Origin: Budorcas taxicolor
Taxonomy: Eukaryota > Chordata > Mammalia > Artiodactyla > Bovidae
DNA length: 64,000 nucleotides
Reading direction: 5' to 3'
Assembly: GCF_023091745.1 (NCBI RefSeq)
Contig: NC_068913.1
Span: forward strand, 16,696,001-16,760,000
In this document: in pieces, positions 11,015 to 23,627 of the stretch
How the letters are laid out: each line of letters opens with the position of its first letter
How positions within the stretch are numbered: the first letter of the stretch is position 1
The notes under the pieces: generated by a model
Told to the model about the DNA's origin: nothing
The model's input: only the letters and a program-made list of their open reading frames with translations
Database searches by the model: none
Made by a program: the position numbers and the translations under genes

Positions 11015-11143
11015 ACAGTTGTGGGACTAAGTATAGTTTATTTACCTTTCATAAACTTCACTTCCACATCTTTAAATAGGCATCATATTTCCCCAGGAGG
11101 CTGTGAAGGTTAAATCAAATAGGAAAGTGCCCAGAACATTGTT
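11015..11143 (-). repeat. MIR SINE, antisense
   Basis: Antisense MIR: tgtgggactaagtatag, cataaacttcacttccacatctttaaatagg, aggctgtgaaggttaaatc and gtgcccagaacattg. Confidence 0.6.
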
Positions 11144-11155
11144 CTACTTTTATTT

Positions 11156-11493
11156 GTTGTTCAGTTGCTAAGTCGTGTCTGCCTCTTTGCCACCCCATTA
11201 ACTGTAGGATTCCCTGTCCGTCACCATCTCCCGGAGTCTGCTCAGACTCATGTCTGTTGAGTCAGTGATGTCACCAAACATCTTATCCTCTGTTGCCCCC
11301 TTCTCCTCATGCCTTCAATCTTTCCCAGCATCAGGATCTTTTCCAATGAGCTGGCTCTTCGTATCAGGTGGCCAAAGTATTGGAGCTTCAGCATCAGTTC
11401 TTCCAATGAATATTCAGGGTTGATCTCCTTATTGTCCAAGGGACTCTCAAGAGTCTTCTCCACCACCACAGTTTGAAAGTATAGATGCTCAGC
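11156..11493 (-). mobile_element. BovB LINE 3' end, antisense
   Basis: It begins with the older-style end gttgttcagttgctaagtcgtgtctg rather than a long CTGAA run, followed by antisense 3' UTR and ORF2 C-terminal blocks (cccagcatcaggatc, ggtggccaaagtattgg, gggactctcaagagtc). The copy is 5'-truncated at about 11493. Confidence 0.88.
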
Positions 11494-13670
11494 TAATAAT
11501 GTCTCCTGTCTTTTCCTTCAAAGAGGCTCAGACAGCTGAATGCCAGCTAAACAACATTTGAGCTGTGGTTGACCTTGTTCCGCTGGATCTTGTAGCTGTA
11601 ACTAACTATACACTTGAAATCAGCTCGTATTCTGCTTCAGCTGCTTGAGAGCTACTGGAGTCAACAAAATCTTTTCCCCAAGACTTATAATGTACAAAAT
11701 ATTGAAAGCTGGCAAAACATGTAATATATCAAAGATGGTTCTGGTTTCCCTAAGCCGCTGAAGGGCCAGAGGCATATCTCTTTCTGTTTGTGCTGGGAAT
11801 TCTTCCAAATTGCAGTAATGTTCAGTCTCAACCACTCAAAAGCTAATGTCCAATCCTGCATTGCACAGCTCTCCACCACAAGCCAATCAATTGGCTCCTC
11901 CTTATTATTTAATATCTGTCTTGGTCCACGGTGAGCAATTTGTTATATACCAACCAAGTACTGTGGTCACTATTAAAAGTGCAAATTCCTTTTTCTTCCA
12001 ATTTATAGGAAAAAAATGAAAAGTGTTTAAAGTTTAGTGGTTTTTTGGATTTAAATTTAATGTACTGAGGGTTTGGAGAGAGTACCTGTCAGGAAGTCAT
12101 TATTGTGCTGAGGTTTGACTCACACATCTATTTCTGTACTAATTTTCCATCAAGGAACAAAATAGTCTTTTCCTTACAGTGCCAATCAGCCTACCCCCCA
12201 AATCCACCTGTCAGGTATCAGTTCCCATTTATGTCTTTATATAGGGTTTCCTGTCATTGCTATATGATGGAACCCTAAATTACTGTCTAAAAGTACACAT
12301 CTATATGTCATTGCTTTCCATCACTTTCATCATTGATGGAAAATTGATCTTCAAGAGAAAAGAACTTTTCCACAAACATCTGAATAAATGAAAACTATTT
12401 TAATTACATATCAAAGGATATGCATTTAAAAATAAGTTTTATGTCTTACTTTCTCAATTTAAAGCCTAGAAAAACTTGAATAATTCTAAACAAACTAATG
12501 GAAGGCAATAAGATAAGAAATATTCCTTGTTCTTCCAAGTTCTAAATCATCAAAATGATGACCATTTAAACATCTGTAATTTTGCATGTTAAATGGCTGT
12601 GAGCTTAAGAAATCTTCTTAGGGTCTTGAATTGAATTTGCTGGGGAAGGCAATAATTGAGTAGCAATTATAGCACTCCAACTGGAACTTTGTCAAAAGTA
12701 GCTCTCCACTCCAGGATGCAGATAAGAAACAAAATGCAATATGACAGGAAATCTTATTTAAAAGATGGCTACCAGGATGCTCACTTACTCAGAAGACTGA
12801 AACACACAACATCCTAGAAAGACAAAACAGAGCTCTTACTGAAGGATACTTGGACTAGTTACATTACTCTTTCAAAAGTGCGAAGAACCAGTCATTCACA
12901 CAGCATCCGAGCTGGGTGAGTCTCCCTTAAGTGCATGCTTTCCTAGCAAGTAAAGCTAATGTAAAGTAAAGCCAATGAAGCTTGGATGCACTGGTGGAAG
13001 AGGATCCAGCCTTAGAGAAATGGGAACATATCCTCAAACATCTTCCTGCTCATTGTGTACTCATGGTGAGCACGGGTGGTGTCTGTCCACACCTCTGACA
13101 CACGTTTCAAGGAGTAAGGTTCATATATGATGAAACTGTGCATTAGTACATAGCATCCAAACATACATGCATGGTAAAATGGACAATCCCATGCATAGGT
13201 AGGGATAATATCTTTGTGAGAATAAGGCCATTCATCTTCATTCTCCCTGATATTTATGCCCATTTGCAGATTTATAGCTCTTTAGATCCTCAGGACAACA
13301 GAAATGGTGAGGAGAGACAGAGATAAGAGAACAGGTTTGCTAAATTCCTCTAAACCCTTCTTTACCATAACAAGGTCCAAGACTCAGTTTATAAAATCTG
13401 TCCAACCCAGAATGTAGAGAAAATATCCCTCTTGCCTCTAGGCCATAAAACTCATGATAAAAAGGAGATAGGACTTGCAGTGAGCGCACAAGACTGCTTT
13501 TTTCTATTCCTGGAATATTGAAGGAAGTTAGAAAAAGAAGATGAGATGAGGAGAGGTGAGGTAAGATACAATAAGACAAGGTAAGGACTTGATAGGGTCC
13601 TCAGAAGTGAGGAAAGACTAAGAACAGAGGAGATCACTTGTCCTGGGTTTTCCCACAGGGTTTAAGAATG
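11494..13670. other. No gene or recognised repeat
   Basis: AT-rich DNA with scattered frames under 91 codons. I recognise no exon, RNA gene or repeat family. Small local duplications (agtaaagctaatgtaaagtaaagcc near 12949) are present. Confidence 0.45.
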
Positions 13671-13675
13671 AATCT

Positions 13676-13893
13676 GGGCTTCCCCAGTGGCTCAGTGGTA
13701 AAGAACCCACCTACCAATGCAGGAGACATAAGAGATAAAGGTTCAGTCCCTGGGTTGGGAAGATCCCCTGGAGGATGGCATGGCAATCCACTCCAGTATT
13801 CTTGCCTGGGAAATCCCATAACAGAGGAGACTGCCGGACTACAGAACATGGGGTGGCAAAGAGTCAGACATGACTGAACCGACTTAGCACTGT
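13676..13893 (+). repeat. Bov-tA SINE
   Basis: Sense element with tRNA-Glu-derived head (gggcttccccagtggctcag, ggttcagtccctggg) followed by the BovB-like 3' half (actccagtattcttgcc, gtcagacatgactg). About 217 bp. Confidence 0.93.
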
Positions 13894-13934
13894 CAACCAG
13901 AAGCAAACCACATCTAAGTAAACCAGGTGGAACA

Positions 13935-14128
13935 GTGTTCAGTTCAGTTCAGTTGCTCAGTTGTGTCCGACTCTCTGCGACCCCATGAACCGCAGCACAC
14001 CAGGCCTCCCTGTCCATCACCAACTCCCGGAGTTCACCCCAACCCATGTCCATTGAGTTGGTGACGCCATCCAACCATCTCATCCTCTGTCGTCCCCTTC
14101 TCCTCCTGCCCTCAATCTTTCCCAGCAG
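13935..14128 (-). mobile_element. BovB LINE 3' terminus, short antisense copy
   Basis: It starts with the reversed CTGAA tail (gttcagttcagttcag), then antisense 3' UTR to cctgccctcaatctttcccagca, where it stops abruptly at a 5' truncation. The long minus-strand frame 13949-14452 runs from unrelated DNA into this copy and is a chance fusion. Confidence 0.9.
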
Positions 14129-15615
14129 TGTAGTTTGACAGAAAAAAGCACTCCCAAGCATTCCCTGACAGTTGCCTTTACTGCACACTCGGTTTGGCTG
14201 TGGCCAGGTGAGACACAGGAAGCCTTGCAGCTCCAGAGTGGAAGTAATGGGAAGTGGAGAGAGCTCTGAGCTGGTGGTGAATTCCCCACAGTGAAGATGA
14301 AGCAGAATTGGGGGAACCTCTAACACCCATGAGAGCTGAACTGAGGCTGTGTTGGCAAGGGAGGCCAGAGTGGCCAGACATTGTTCTGCCGCCTGCAGAC
14401 AGCAGCTGACAATGTCAGCAGTACTAGCCCTTGATGGGTGGACCGAGGACACGGTCCCAGAGCCACAAGCTGCTGGAGGATACTACTCCCAATGACCTAA
14501 ACTCTTCCCTCCAGCACGGGGCTGCGCTGCCTCACATGTTCACATTTACCCAAGTATTTATTGGAAAGAAGCTGGAGAAGGGGACAGAGGAAACAAAAGT
14601 TTGGATCAATTTTTTTTTTTTCCTGTTTTCTTCCTTCTACTCTGGGACTGCAGTTTGTAAGGAAACCAAGTTAAGCCTTGAGAAAATATGAGAACCTCAT
14701 CTTCTCTGCATAACAGTGTAAAAAACAATTGAAGTTGTGACTATACTCTGTTTCTTTGTATCTACAAACATACATACACAAATATAATATCAAAGTGGCT
14801 AGCTATTCCCTGAAAACAGGACAGGTCATGGGTCACTTGTGTCTGGGGATGGCCTTAGATGAACAAAGCATACTGAGCTTACCATAATTGATTTGCTGAA
14901 TCCTCTCCTGCTTTCAAAATATCAGTTCTGCCCTTCCCATGCTCCCTGAGTATGTATTATATATTTCCCAATAGATCTGCTTGGCTAGATAATTTTACCA
15001 AATGAATTACTACATTATGGAAGTATGTTTGCATTCCAAGAAATTAACTACTCAGGCATTTTCTGAGTTCCAGGTTAAAGAAAAACACACGAACGTACTG
15101 CATGGCATCATGTAAAAACAGGAAGGGAAAAGATATATCTCTCTGTTTTGAACTAAATATTCATGGTCCACAACCCAATTCTGGCTCTCATGTTCCCTTT
15201 TAAAGAAATCCTACTTTCTCCAAAACATTTTGGCAAAGCTGATCAATAAATAAATCATTTTTCTCTGCAATGGGGATAAATAAAACCAAGGAAATTATCA
15301 ACATAGCTTTCCTTTCCCCCCATGATATTGTGGGAAGGTACAAGGAATCCTGATGGGTATCATGAGGAAGAAATCAGGGATCAGGAGTTAGATTTGTTGT
15401 GGCCTCTCCAGATGGAATATTTTGAGATGCTGTTAAAGATATACTTTCTCTAGATTATTGCTCTTTTGGTGAGAAATGAATTCAGAAGTGCCATCTTTGC
15501 AGTTTTAGCACTAAGTTTTTTCCTTCAAAATCGTTCCAGGCATCATCATGTATTTCTTAACAAAATGCCCTGAAAATTGAAGAAGGTCCATGCCATATGG
15601 GCAGATGCGCTGTAG
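14129..15615. other. No gene recognised; GC-richer segment 14129-14520
   Basis: The first ~390 bp are richer in G and C than their surroundings and match no repeat I know. Overlapping frames on the minus strand show no conserved domain. The remainder is AT-rich and featureless to my reading. Confidence 0.4.
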
Positions 15616-15619
15616 CAAG

Positions 15620-15735
15620 TTTCAAGAGGCCTGTGTTCCAGACCATCTTCCTCCTACTTATAAGTCACTTTGCAAAGCCTCCTGAATTGTAAAATAACCC
15701 ATTTATCTCAACAGGTAATTCTGAAGTTCTAAATA
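15620..15735 (-). repeat. MIR SINE, antisense
   Basis: Antisense MIR: cctgtgttccagaccatc, cctcctacttataagtcac, gaattgtaaaataacccatttatctc. Confidence 0.5.
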
Positions 15736-15779
15736 AAAATGAGAACTCAGATCAAGCAGGGTATCTTGTTTTTATAGTG

Positions 15780-15994
15780 AAAAGTAAAAGTGTCAGTCAC
15801 TCAGTCGTGTTCGACTCTTTGTGACCCTATGCACTGTAGCCTGCCGGGCTCCTCTCTCCATGGGATTCTCCAGGCAAGAATACTGGAGTGGGTTGCAATT
15901 CCTTTTTCCAGAGGATCTTCCTGACCCAGGGACTGAACCTGGGTCTCCTGCATTACAGGCAGATTCTTTACCATCTGAGCCACAAGGGACGTCC
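15780..15994 (-). repeat. Bov-tA SINE, antisense
   Basis: Antisense Bov-tA from the tail (agtcactcagtcgtgttcg) to the tRNA-derived head (gattctttaccatctgagcc). The 97-codon minus-strand frame over it is SINE-derived. Confidence 0.93.
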
Positions 15995-16756
15995 TCTTGA
16001 TTATATAGCAGTCTTTCAAAAGAGTTTCTTCAATGGAAGAACACATAGATTGGACTGAGTATACTTCATCATTCCTCCATCCCCACATCAACAATCTTAA
16101 AAAAAAACATAACTTTTAGTACTACTTGTACTTATACATCAAAGCATAGAATAAGTCATTTCCAAGATGTGAAAATATGAGCAAAATTGGGCTAGCTGAG
16201 AAGTAAGAGAGAAGAAATGATCCATTTAGAGGAAATAGCTCCTTTAGAGTGCTCTCATTGTCCCTAAACTCCTCTCAAGCATTCTAAGTCTGACTGGCAT
16301 TAACAGTCCAATTTGATTGAGTTTTATTTGGCTCAAATTGCCGTTTTGGTAGCCTTACTGCCCAACAGCTGCTCATCTAATCCAGAAAAAGAAAAAGCCA
16401 AAACTCATTGAAGAGCCATTTCCTTGTTTCATTTCAGTCATGTACTACTGGCAATTGAATTACATTTTCAAAATATTTCATCTGCAGAAAAGTTTAGAAC
16501 ATTCAATAAAGCCAGCTGTGGAAGACAAAGTCAGACTAAAGCCACAGCAAGGCACAAGAGATTTATTTTGATTGGAATGGTCATCCCTGGCAATGGCATT
16601 TTTTAAACTGATTTGCCTCTCTTCTGTAAGTATACTGTTGTTTCTGTAAGTAAATGTGACATTCTGAGCAAAGCCACTGAGCTTTTTCTGTTAGTGCCAC
16701 CTGGAAATACTACCCCTCTACTGATTTAGGTAGGCTTCCAGTCCCTGCCTTTCCTT
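15995..16756. other. No gene or recognised repeat
   Basis: Nothing supportable. Includes a 60-codon chance frame at 16424-16606. Confidence 0.4.
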
Positions 16757-16885
16757 AGGAGTAGGAACCCACTCCAGTATTCTTGCCTGAAGAATCCCAT
16801 GGACAGAGGAGCCTGGCGGGCTACAGTCCACGGGGATGCAAAGAGTCAGACACAACTAAGCGACTTCACTTTCACTTTCAGCAGA
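16757..16885 (+). repeat. Bov-A2/Bov-tA 3' half
   Basis: Sense SINE 3' half: aacccactccagtattcttgcc, gaggagcctggcgggctac, gtcagacacaactaagcgac and a cactttcactttcagcag tail. It faces the antisense SINE that starts 13 bp later. Confidence 0.88.
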
Positions 16886-16898
16886 TATGTGCATGTGT

Positions 16899-17114
16899 GG
16901 GAAGTCACTTCAGTCCTGTCTGACTCATTGCGACCCTATGGACTGTAGCCCACCAGGCTCCTCTGTCCAAGAGCTTCTCCAGGCAAGAATACTGGAGTGG
17001 GTTGCTGTGCCCTCCTGCAGGGGATCTTCCCACCCCAGGGACTGAACCCATGTCTCTTACATCTCTTGCAATTGCAGACGGGTTCTTTACCACTAGCGCC
17101 ACCTGGGAAGCCCC
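16899..17114 (-). repeat. Bov-tA SINE, antisense
   Basis: Complete antisense Bov-tA from agtcacttcagtcctgtctg to ctagcgccacctgggaagcccc. It lies tail to tail with the SINE at 16757-16885. Confidence 0.93.
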
Positions 17115-18665
17115 AGCTTCCCATTAGGAAACCCACTGGCCTAGGTGAAAATAGAAACTTGCTTACTTGATTTCCAACTGAATTCTGCCAAGATCACAGC
17201 AGAGAGCAAGCATAGCAGGGCTCGCTAATCTGGAGTCCCAAGGATAGTAACCATATGTATGTCAGCACCGCAGAACTCCAAGGAGCATCAAGCATACTCT
17301 TCTATTTCTGTGCCGTTCCTCTAGTGTTCCTATCATTGTGCATTTTTCTCAGAAGAGAGTCCATAACTTCCATCAGACTTCTAAAAGTATTCCTGACATC
17401 AAAAATTAAGGATATTCATCAGGTTCCAAGAAAAAGAATAGAAAGTATCTTGTCTTTGTATCTGATTTCTATTTTTTTCTATATTATGCAAAAGAGACAA
17501 TGCTGCAAAGTGGCTTCTTTGCGTTTATGTTAAAAGCTTTGATTTATCATTAATCAAGATTATTCAGAGGCAAATTATGCATGTCTGTATTTGTCAGTCT
17601 TCTCTGCCTATTTTATTTCTGACTATCTTCACGAACTGATTGTATACTTGTCTACCAGAGGGTATACAGAAGGTAATGAGGTGAATATATTACTTATTCA
17701 TTCTGCTAAAAAGCTGGGTAAAGAAGGGATACTAATATAATCTATTGGTTTTCAATGAGAAACTATTATTTGACATTTTCAATTTTCTTGTTATTTACAT
17801 CTCCTTTACCACTGATAATTGAAAGTCAACCTTGCAGTGAGATAGGTATGTATCACCCCCACACAACACAAGTATTTTTCTTCCTGCTTATCCAACAGTA
17901 TGATCTTCCCAAAACTTTTTGCAAAAGAAAACACTAGCTATGAAGTGTACTGAAATGGTTGATGAGTGATATTCTGTGAAATCAAGTACAGAAACAAATA
18001 GGTCGTCATGTGTGTTGGAATAGCAGGGTACGGGGGTGGGTCAGAAAACATCAAACATTCAGCCCAGAGATGAAGTGACCAGTAGTTATTCAATAGTAAT
18101 TATCTTCCTGCCGAGTATGAGCAGTCTCTTCTCCACATTTTGATACAAAAGACATAGAAAATGTGCTCACTCACACTAAACAAATGGCGCTAGAATCTAC
18201 ATGCACTGCAACAATGTAAATGATCATTACAGCTCAGGCAAAAGGAATTCAATCACCTCGTGAAGATAATGAAAGAGTTGCACACTTTTAATCAGATATT
18301 GACTGATTACTGTAATATTCTCCTATAACAATAGCTGTGGGCATAGGAAGTAGGGGAAGAATGGAAGAGATTTTCAGGAGGATATAAAGTAAATAAATCT
18401 TTGAGACTTGAAAACTGCAAAACAGCTCAACTGATACTTTAAAAGCCTGATTTTTATTTTTGCAGCTTACAATGAAGTCCGTTCTTATTGATTATTGGGC
18501 AGCTGACAGAGTATAAGAATTTGCAGATGGTTCTCCAGTGTTAATAAATGTCCTTGTTTACTAGATTCCCTGCCAGCTATCCCAACCAGTTAGTTTTATT
18601 AGTGGCTCAAGTAGCAAAGTCTTAAAACTACAAGTTCCATTTTATTTTATATTCCAAGTTGTATG
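17115..18665. other. No gene or recognised repeat
   Basis: AT-rich. The 92-codon frame at 17255-17533 has a hydrophobic start but no family resemblance or context, so I treat it as chance. Confidence 0.4.
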
Positions 18666-18670
18666 TGGAA

Positions 18671-18985
18671 TGGGCTTCCCTTGTAGCTTAGCTGGTAAAG
18701 AATCCATCTGCAATGCAGGAGACCCTGGTTTGATCCTGGGTAGGGTAGATCCCCTGGAGAAGGGATAGACTACCCACTCCAGTATTCCTGAGCTTCCCTC
18801 ATGACTCAGATGGTAAAGAATACACCTGCAATGCTGGAGACCTGGGCTTGATCCCCCCTAGAGCAGGGCATGGCAACCCACTCCAGTATTTTTGCCTGAA
18901 GAACACCCATGGACAGAGGTGCCTGGCAGGTTATAATCCATGGGGTCGCAAAGAATCAAACACGACTGAGTGATTAAGCACATAC
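18671..18985 (+). repeat. Bov-tA-type SINE with two tRNA-derived heads
   Basis: Two tRNA-Glu-like heads occur in tandem: gggcttcccttgtagcttag (18673) and gagcttccctcatgactcag (18790). Each is followed by a B-box-like tgatcc stretch. One BovB-like tail ends the element (tcaaacacgactgagtg). The dimeric form is a known tRNA-Glu SINE subtype in ruminants. Confidence 0.85.
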
Positions 18986-19020
18986 ATAAACTGTGTGTAG
19001 CTGTCATATAATCATGTTAC

Positions 19021-19236
19021 TAAAGTGAAAAGTGAAGTCGCTCAGTCGTGTCTGACTCCTTGCAACCCCATGGACTGTAGCTCGCCAGGCTTCTCCATCC
19101 ATGGGATTCTCCAGGCAAAAATACTGGAGTGGGTTGCCACTTCCTTCTCCAGGGGATCTTCCCGACCCAGGGATTGGACCCAGGTCTCCCGCATTGCAGG
19201 CTGGCACTTTAACCTCTGAGCCACCAGGGAAGCCCC
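19021..19236 (-). repeat. Bov-tA SINE, antisense
   Basis: Antisense from gaagtcgctcagtcgtg to gagccaccagggaagccc. It forms a tail-to-tail pair with the dimeric SINE ending 35 bp upstream. Confidence 0.94.
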
Positions 19237-20723
19237 TACTTTACATGAAATCTACATTTCTTGCTTTGTAGAACATGCAGCACAATCTGTGTGGACTTGT
19301 AGTAACTGTTACAGATGAAGAGAAAGTCCTGGATTGGTCTTTTACATCTCAATATTCTGAGTTTTCGCTAGTTGGTGAGACTGTTCTGCATGTCTCTGAG
19401 GACAAGTGAATCAGCATGACTATGTTAATAATAAGAGATCAATTCCATTTTGCAAACATTTACAGAACATGTTAAAAATGCATGAACACATTTTACATTA
19501 CCTTGAGATATTGTATGTTTTTCTTGTTTTCTTTTTGAAATGTGTTTCTATTTCATTTTCCCACAGAAATTCTTATGTAAGTATCATGCTTTTATGATTA
19601 AAATATTTAATTGATCATTTGTAGTTCTGTCCAAAATATGCTAATAAATTGAAATGATATTTTTCTGTGACCGAAAAAGCTCTTTAAATGTTGAAACATT
19701 CTTTCAGATTCAGCTATCATTAAAATTATTGCTATTATATAATAGGTCAAAAGAAATTAAAAATTTCCAGAAATGAGTTATTTAATGAGCAAAATAAGAC
19801 TATATTTTTTTCCACTTAGCTCCTATGTCCATGAATGGATAACAGTTATTGGTAGAATAACACAGAACTCAAGACCCACTATTTTTACTTTTGTTTTATA
19901 AATAAATAATTTGAGGAATCTTGTTCATATCTGTTTTTTTTTTATACCAATGTTATTCAAGTAAGTAAATTCCTTTTCAGTTAAATACTAAAAATCACAA
20001 AATGATCCACCCTGCAGAAACAATTTAATCGTATCCTCCTTTAGTTTTCTTGAAAGCAAAGAATTAGGAGCCACCTGACTTTCAAAAAGATCTTGTTCCT
20101 CGATGATTTGAGTCATTCATTTTCTCAGTTTCTGGGAAGATTACCAAGAAGACTTTTCTAAGACTTATGAAATGCTCATTAATTATACATTTAAAAAATG
20201 TAGAGAAAAGATATTCTTCATGGTCAATGCAGTTAGTCAAATCAGACTTAGAAAAAAATTCAGAGAAAGTCAGAAAAAGTTTGACTTTAATATATACATC
20301 AATGAATATTATAAAATCTACTAAGAAATAAATTATAGAAAGTATTCATTTGAGTTATACAGTGATTGCATATGAAACCACCTTAAAACTTAATGGATTT
20401 AAATGGCAACACTTTATCTTTTTCATGATTCTGTGGGTTAACTAGATAGTTTTTCTGCTTCCCATGAGATACTAGGATAGCTGAAATGTTCAAAATGACC
20501 TCACTCACATGACCAGCGGTTGGTACTCATCAAAGGTTGGGAGGTTAGATGTGGCTGTTGGCCAGGGACCCCAGCTCTTAACAGAAGCCTCTCTATGTGT
20601 CTGCTTGGACTTCTCATAGCAAAGCTGTTCCCAAAAGAAGCTTCAAGAAGACAAGCCCCAGCGTACAAGCACTTATCAAGACTTGTATCATTCTCACTAA
20701 TGTCTCATTGGCTGAAACTGACC
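19237..20723. other. No gene or recognised repeat
   Basis: Very AT-rich. No supportable feature. Confidence 0.4.
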
Positions 20724-23249
20724 ACTAAAAACTAAGCGCTCCTTGGCTAGTGTGGCCGAAGTGGTGGAGCAGGAAGACCCTGAGCTCACCCTTACCATGG
20801 GCACACCAAAATTACAATATTTACAGAGAAACTACATACGAGAATGACTGGAAGACTAGCAGAAAAGACTTCTACAACAAAATACATAAAGAAGTAGCTA
20901 CAGCGACACAGGTAGGAAGGGCAGAGGTGCAGTACAGTCAAGACCCCGACTCTCAGGTGGTGACCCACAGGCAGGAAGATAATCACAACGGCAGAGGTTC
21001 TACCAAGGAAAAAAGGGGTCCAAATCCCACACTGTGCTCCCCGGACTGAAGGTGAGACTAGAAATCAGCTACAAGGGGGGAAAATACCCTACAGAACACC
21101 AAACACATGGAATCTAAACAACATGCTGCTAAAGAACCAGTGGGTCACTCACCTAAGTAGTTAAGGGGGAAATTTAAAAATACCTGAAGACAAGTGAGAA
21201 TGAAAACACAACCATCCAAAATATATGGGGTGCAGCAAAAGCAGTCCTAAGAGGAAAGTCTAGAGCCATACAAGCCTACCTCAGGAAACAAGGAAAATCT
21301 CAAATAAACCACCTAACCTTACTCCTAAAGGAAGCAGAAAAAGAAAAACAAAACCCAACGTAAGTAGAAGGAAAGAAATAATGAAGAATAAACCAGAAAT
21401 ATATGAAATAGAGACAAAAAATAGATAAGCTCAATTAAAGTAGGATCTGGTTCTTTGAAAAGATAAAACTGATAAACGTCTAGCCAGTCTCATCAAGAAA
21501 AAAGGAGAGAGGGCCCAAATAAATAAAATCAGGAACAAAAGAGGAGATATTACTACAAACAGCACAGAAATACAAAGGATCAAAAGAGATTACCATGAAC
21601 AATTTTTATGCCAGTAGAAAGGACAACCTAGGAGAAACTGATAAATTCCTAGAACTTATCCTATTATTTTCAAACTATCCCAAAATATTGAAAGAGAAGG
21701 AGTGCTTTGAAATTCATTCTACAAGCAAGTATTACTCTGATACCAAGATCAGACAAAGACACTACACAAAAAAGAAAATTACAAGCCAATATCACCAATG
21801 AACACACATGCAAAAATCCTCAACAAAATATTAGCAAACTGAATTCAACAATATATGAAAAGGATAATTCACTATGATGTTTTGGGATTTTCCCCAGGGA
21901 TACAAGAGTAGTCCAATATCAGTAGATCAATTAATGTAATACACCACATTAACAAAAAAAGGATAAAAATCATATGATCATCACAATAGGTATAGAAAAA
22001 GGTTTTGAAAAATTTCAACATCCATTTACAAAAAAATTCTCAGCAGAGTCGGTGGAGAGGGAACATACCTCAACATTACAAAGACCGTGTATGACAAACC
22101 AAGGGAGGGAAGAATATACTATAGGGAAAAGACAACCTTTGCAATGAATGGTGGGGGAAAATGGGACTATTATATGGAAAATAGTCCCCTGGATTACTTT
22201 CTCACACCGTATGTAAAGATAAACTAAAAATGGATCAAATACTTAAGTGTAATATCTGAAACTACAACAATTCTAGAAAAAAAAGCATAGGCAGAAAGCT
22301 CTTTGACAGAGGTCTAGTAATATTATTTTGAGTATATCTCTTCAGGCAAAGGAAACGACAGCAAATATAAACAAATGGAACTACATCAAACTAAAAAGCT
22401 TTAGTACATAAAGAAAACTATTAGTAAAATAAAAAGACAGCCTACTGAATGAGACAAGATATTTGCAAATGATATATCTGATAAAGAGTTAATACCTAAA
22501 ATACAAAAAGAACTCATACAACTCAACTTCAAAAAACAAAAAGCCTCATTAGAAAATGAACAGAGGAAAAGATATTTTTCCAAATAAGACATACAGATAT
22601 CATAGACATGAGAAGATGCTCAATCATCTTTTGATTGATTGGGAAATCAATTGATTGCTAATCAATACCACAATGAGATATCACCTCATACTTTTAAAAA
22701 TGGTTATTATCCAAAAGACAACAGATAACAATTGGTGAAGATGTGGAGAAAAAGGAAACCTCAAGCATTGTTGGTGGAATTGTAAATCGATACAGCCACT
22801 ATGGAAAATGTGTGAGGTTTCCTCAAAAATTAAAAATAGAACTGCCATATCATCTAACAACTTCACTTCTGGGAATTTACCCAAAGAACACAAAAACATT
22901 TATTTGAAAAGACATATGCTCTCCAATGTTCATAGCAGCATTATTTACAATAGTTAAGGTACAGAAGCAACCAAGTGTCCATCAACAGAGGAACGAATGA
23001 AGATGTGGTATAGATACACAATAGAAAATTAGCCAAAAAAATTAAGTGTTGCCATTTGTAACAATATGGATGGAACTGGAGACTATTATGGGAAGTGCAT
23101 AAGTCACACAGAGAAAGATAAATACAAAGCTGTCCCACTGATATGTGGAATCTAAAAAACAAAACAGCAAAATAAAGCAAAATGAAGAGACTCATAGGTA
23201 CAGCAACCAAATGAGTAGTCACTAGGAGGGAGGGGAAGGGCCTACTCCT

Positions 23250-23345
23250 CGTGGCCTTGTTTTATCATTAAGTTGTGTCTGATTCTTTTGTGACCCTATG
23301 GACTGTAGCCTACAAGACTCCTCTGTTCAATGGATTTCCCAGGCC
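23250..23345 (-). repeat. Bov-tA SINE 3' half (split by Bov-A2)
   Basis: Antisense Bov-tA tail (attaagttgtgtctgattc to caggccagaatactgg), interrupted after agaatactgg by a Bov-A2. It lies within the L1 3' UTR. Confidence 0.85.
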
Positions 23346-23355
23346 AGAATACTGG

Positions 23356-23627
23356 CTGCTGCAGCTAAGTTACTTCAGTCATGTCCAACTCTGTGCGACC
23401 CCATAGATGGCAGCCCACCAGGCTCCCCAATCCCTGGGATTTTCCAGGCAAGGACACTGGAGTGGGTTGCCATTTCCTTCTCCAGTGCATGGAAGTTAAA
23501 AGTGAAAGTGAAGTCGCTCAGTCGTGTCCGACTCCTAGTGACCCCATGGACTGCAGCCCACCAGGCTCCTGCATCCATGGGATTTCCCAGGCAGGAGTAC
23601 TGGAGTGGGGTGCCATTGCCTTCTCCA
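23356..23627 (-). repeat. Bov-A2 SINE nested in Bov-tA
   Basis: Antisense dimeric Bov-A2: ctgctgcagctaagttac, two copies of the ccaccaggctcc block, spacer gtgcatggaagttaaaagtg, end ccattgccttctcc. It is flanked by a perfect 10-bp target duplication AGAATACTGG (23346-23355 and 23628-23637). Confidence 0.93.

Noticed and set aside
13676..13893. tRNA gene in the Bov-tA head
   Set aside because: tRNA-Glu-derived SINE heads are diverged and embedded in complete SINEs; no intact cloverleaf with acceptor stem. The same applies to the other Bov-tA copies.
18671..19236. Regularly repeated blocks as a CRISPR-like array
   Set aside because: The repeats are SINE heads and tails in a eukaryotic genome, not short repeats with unique spacers.
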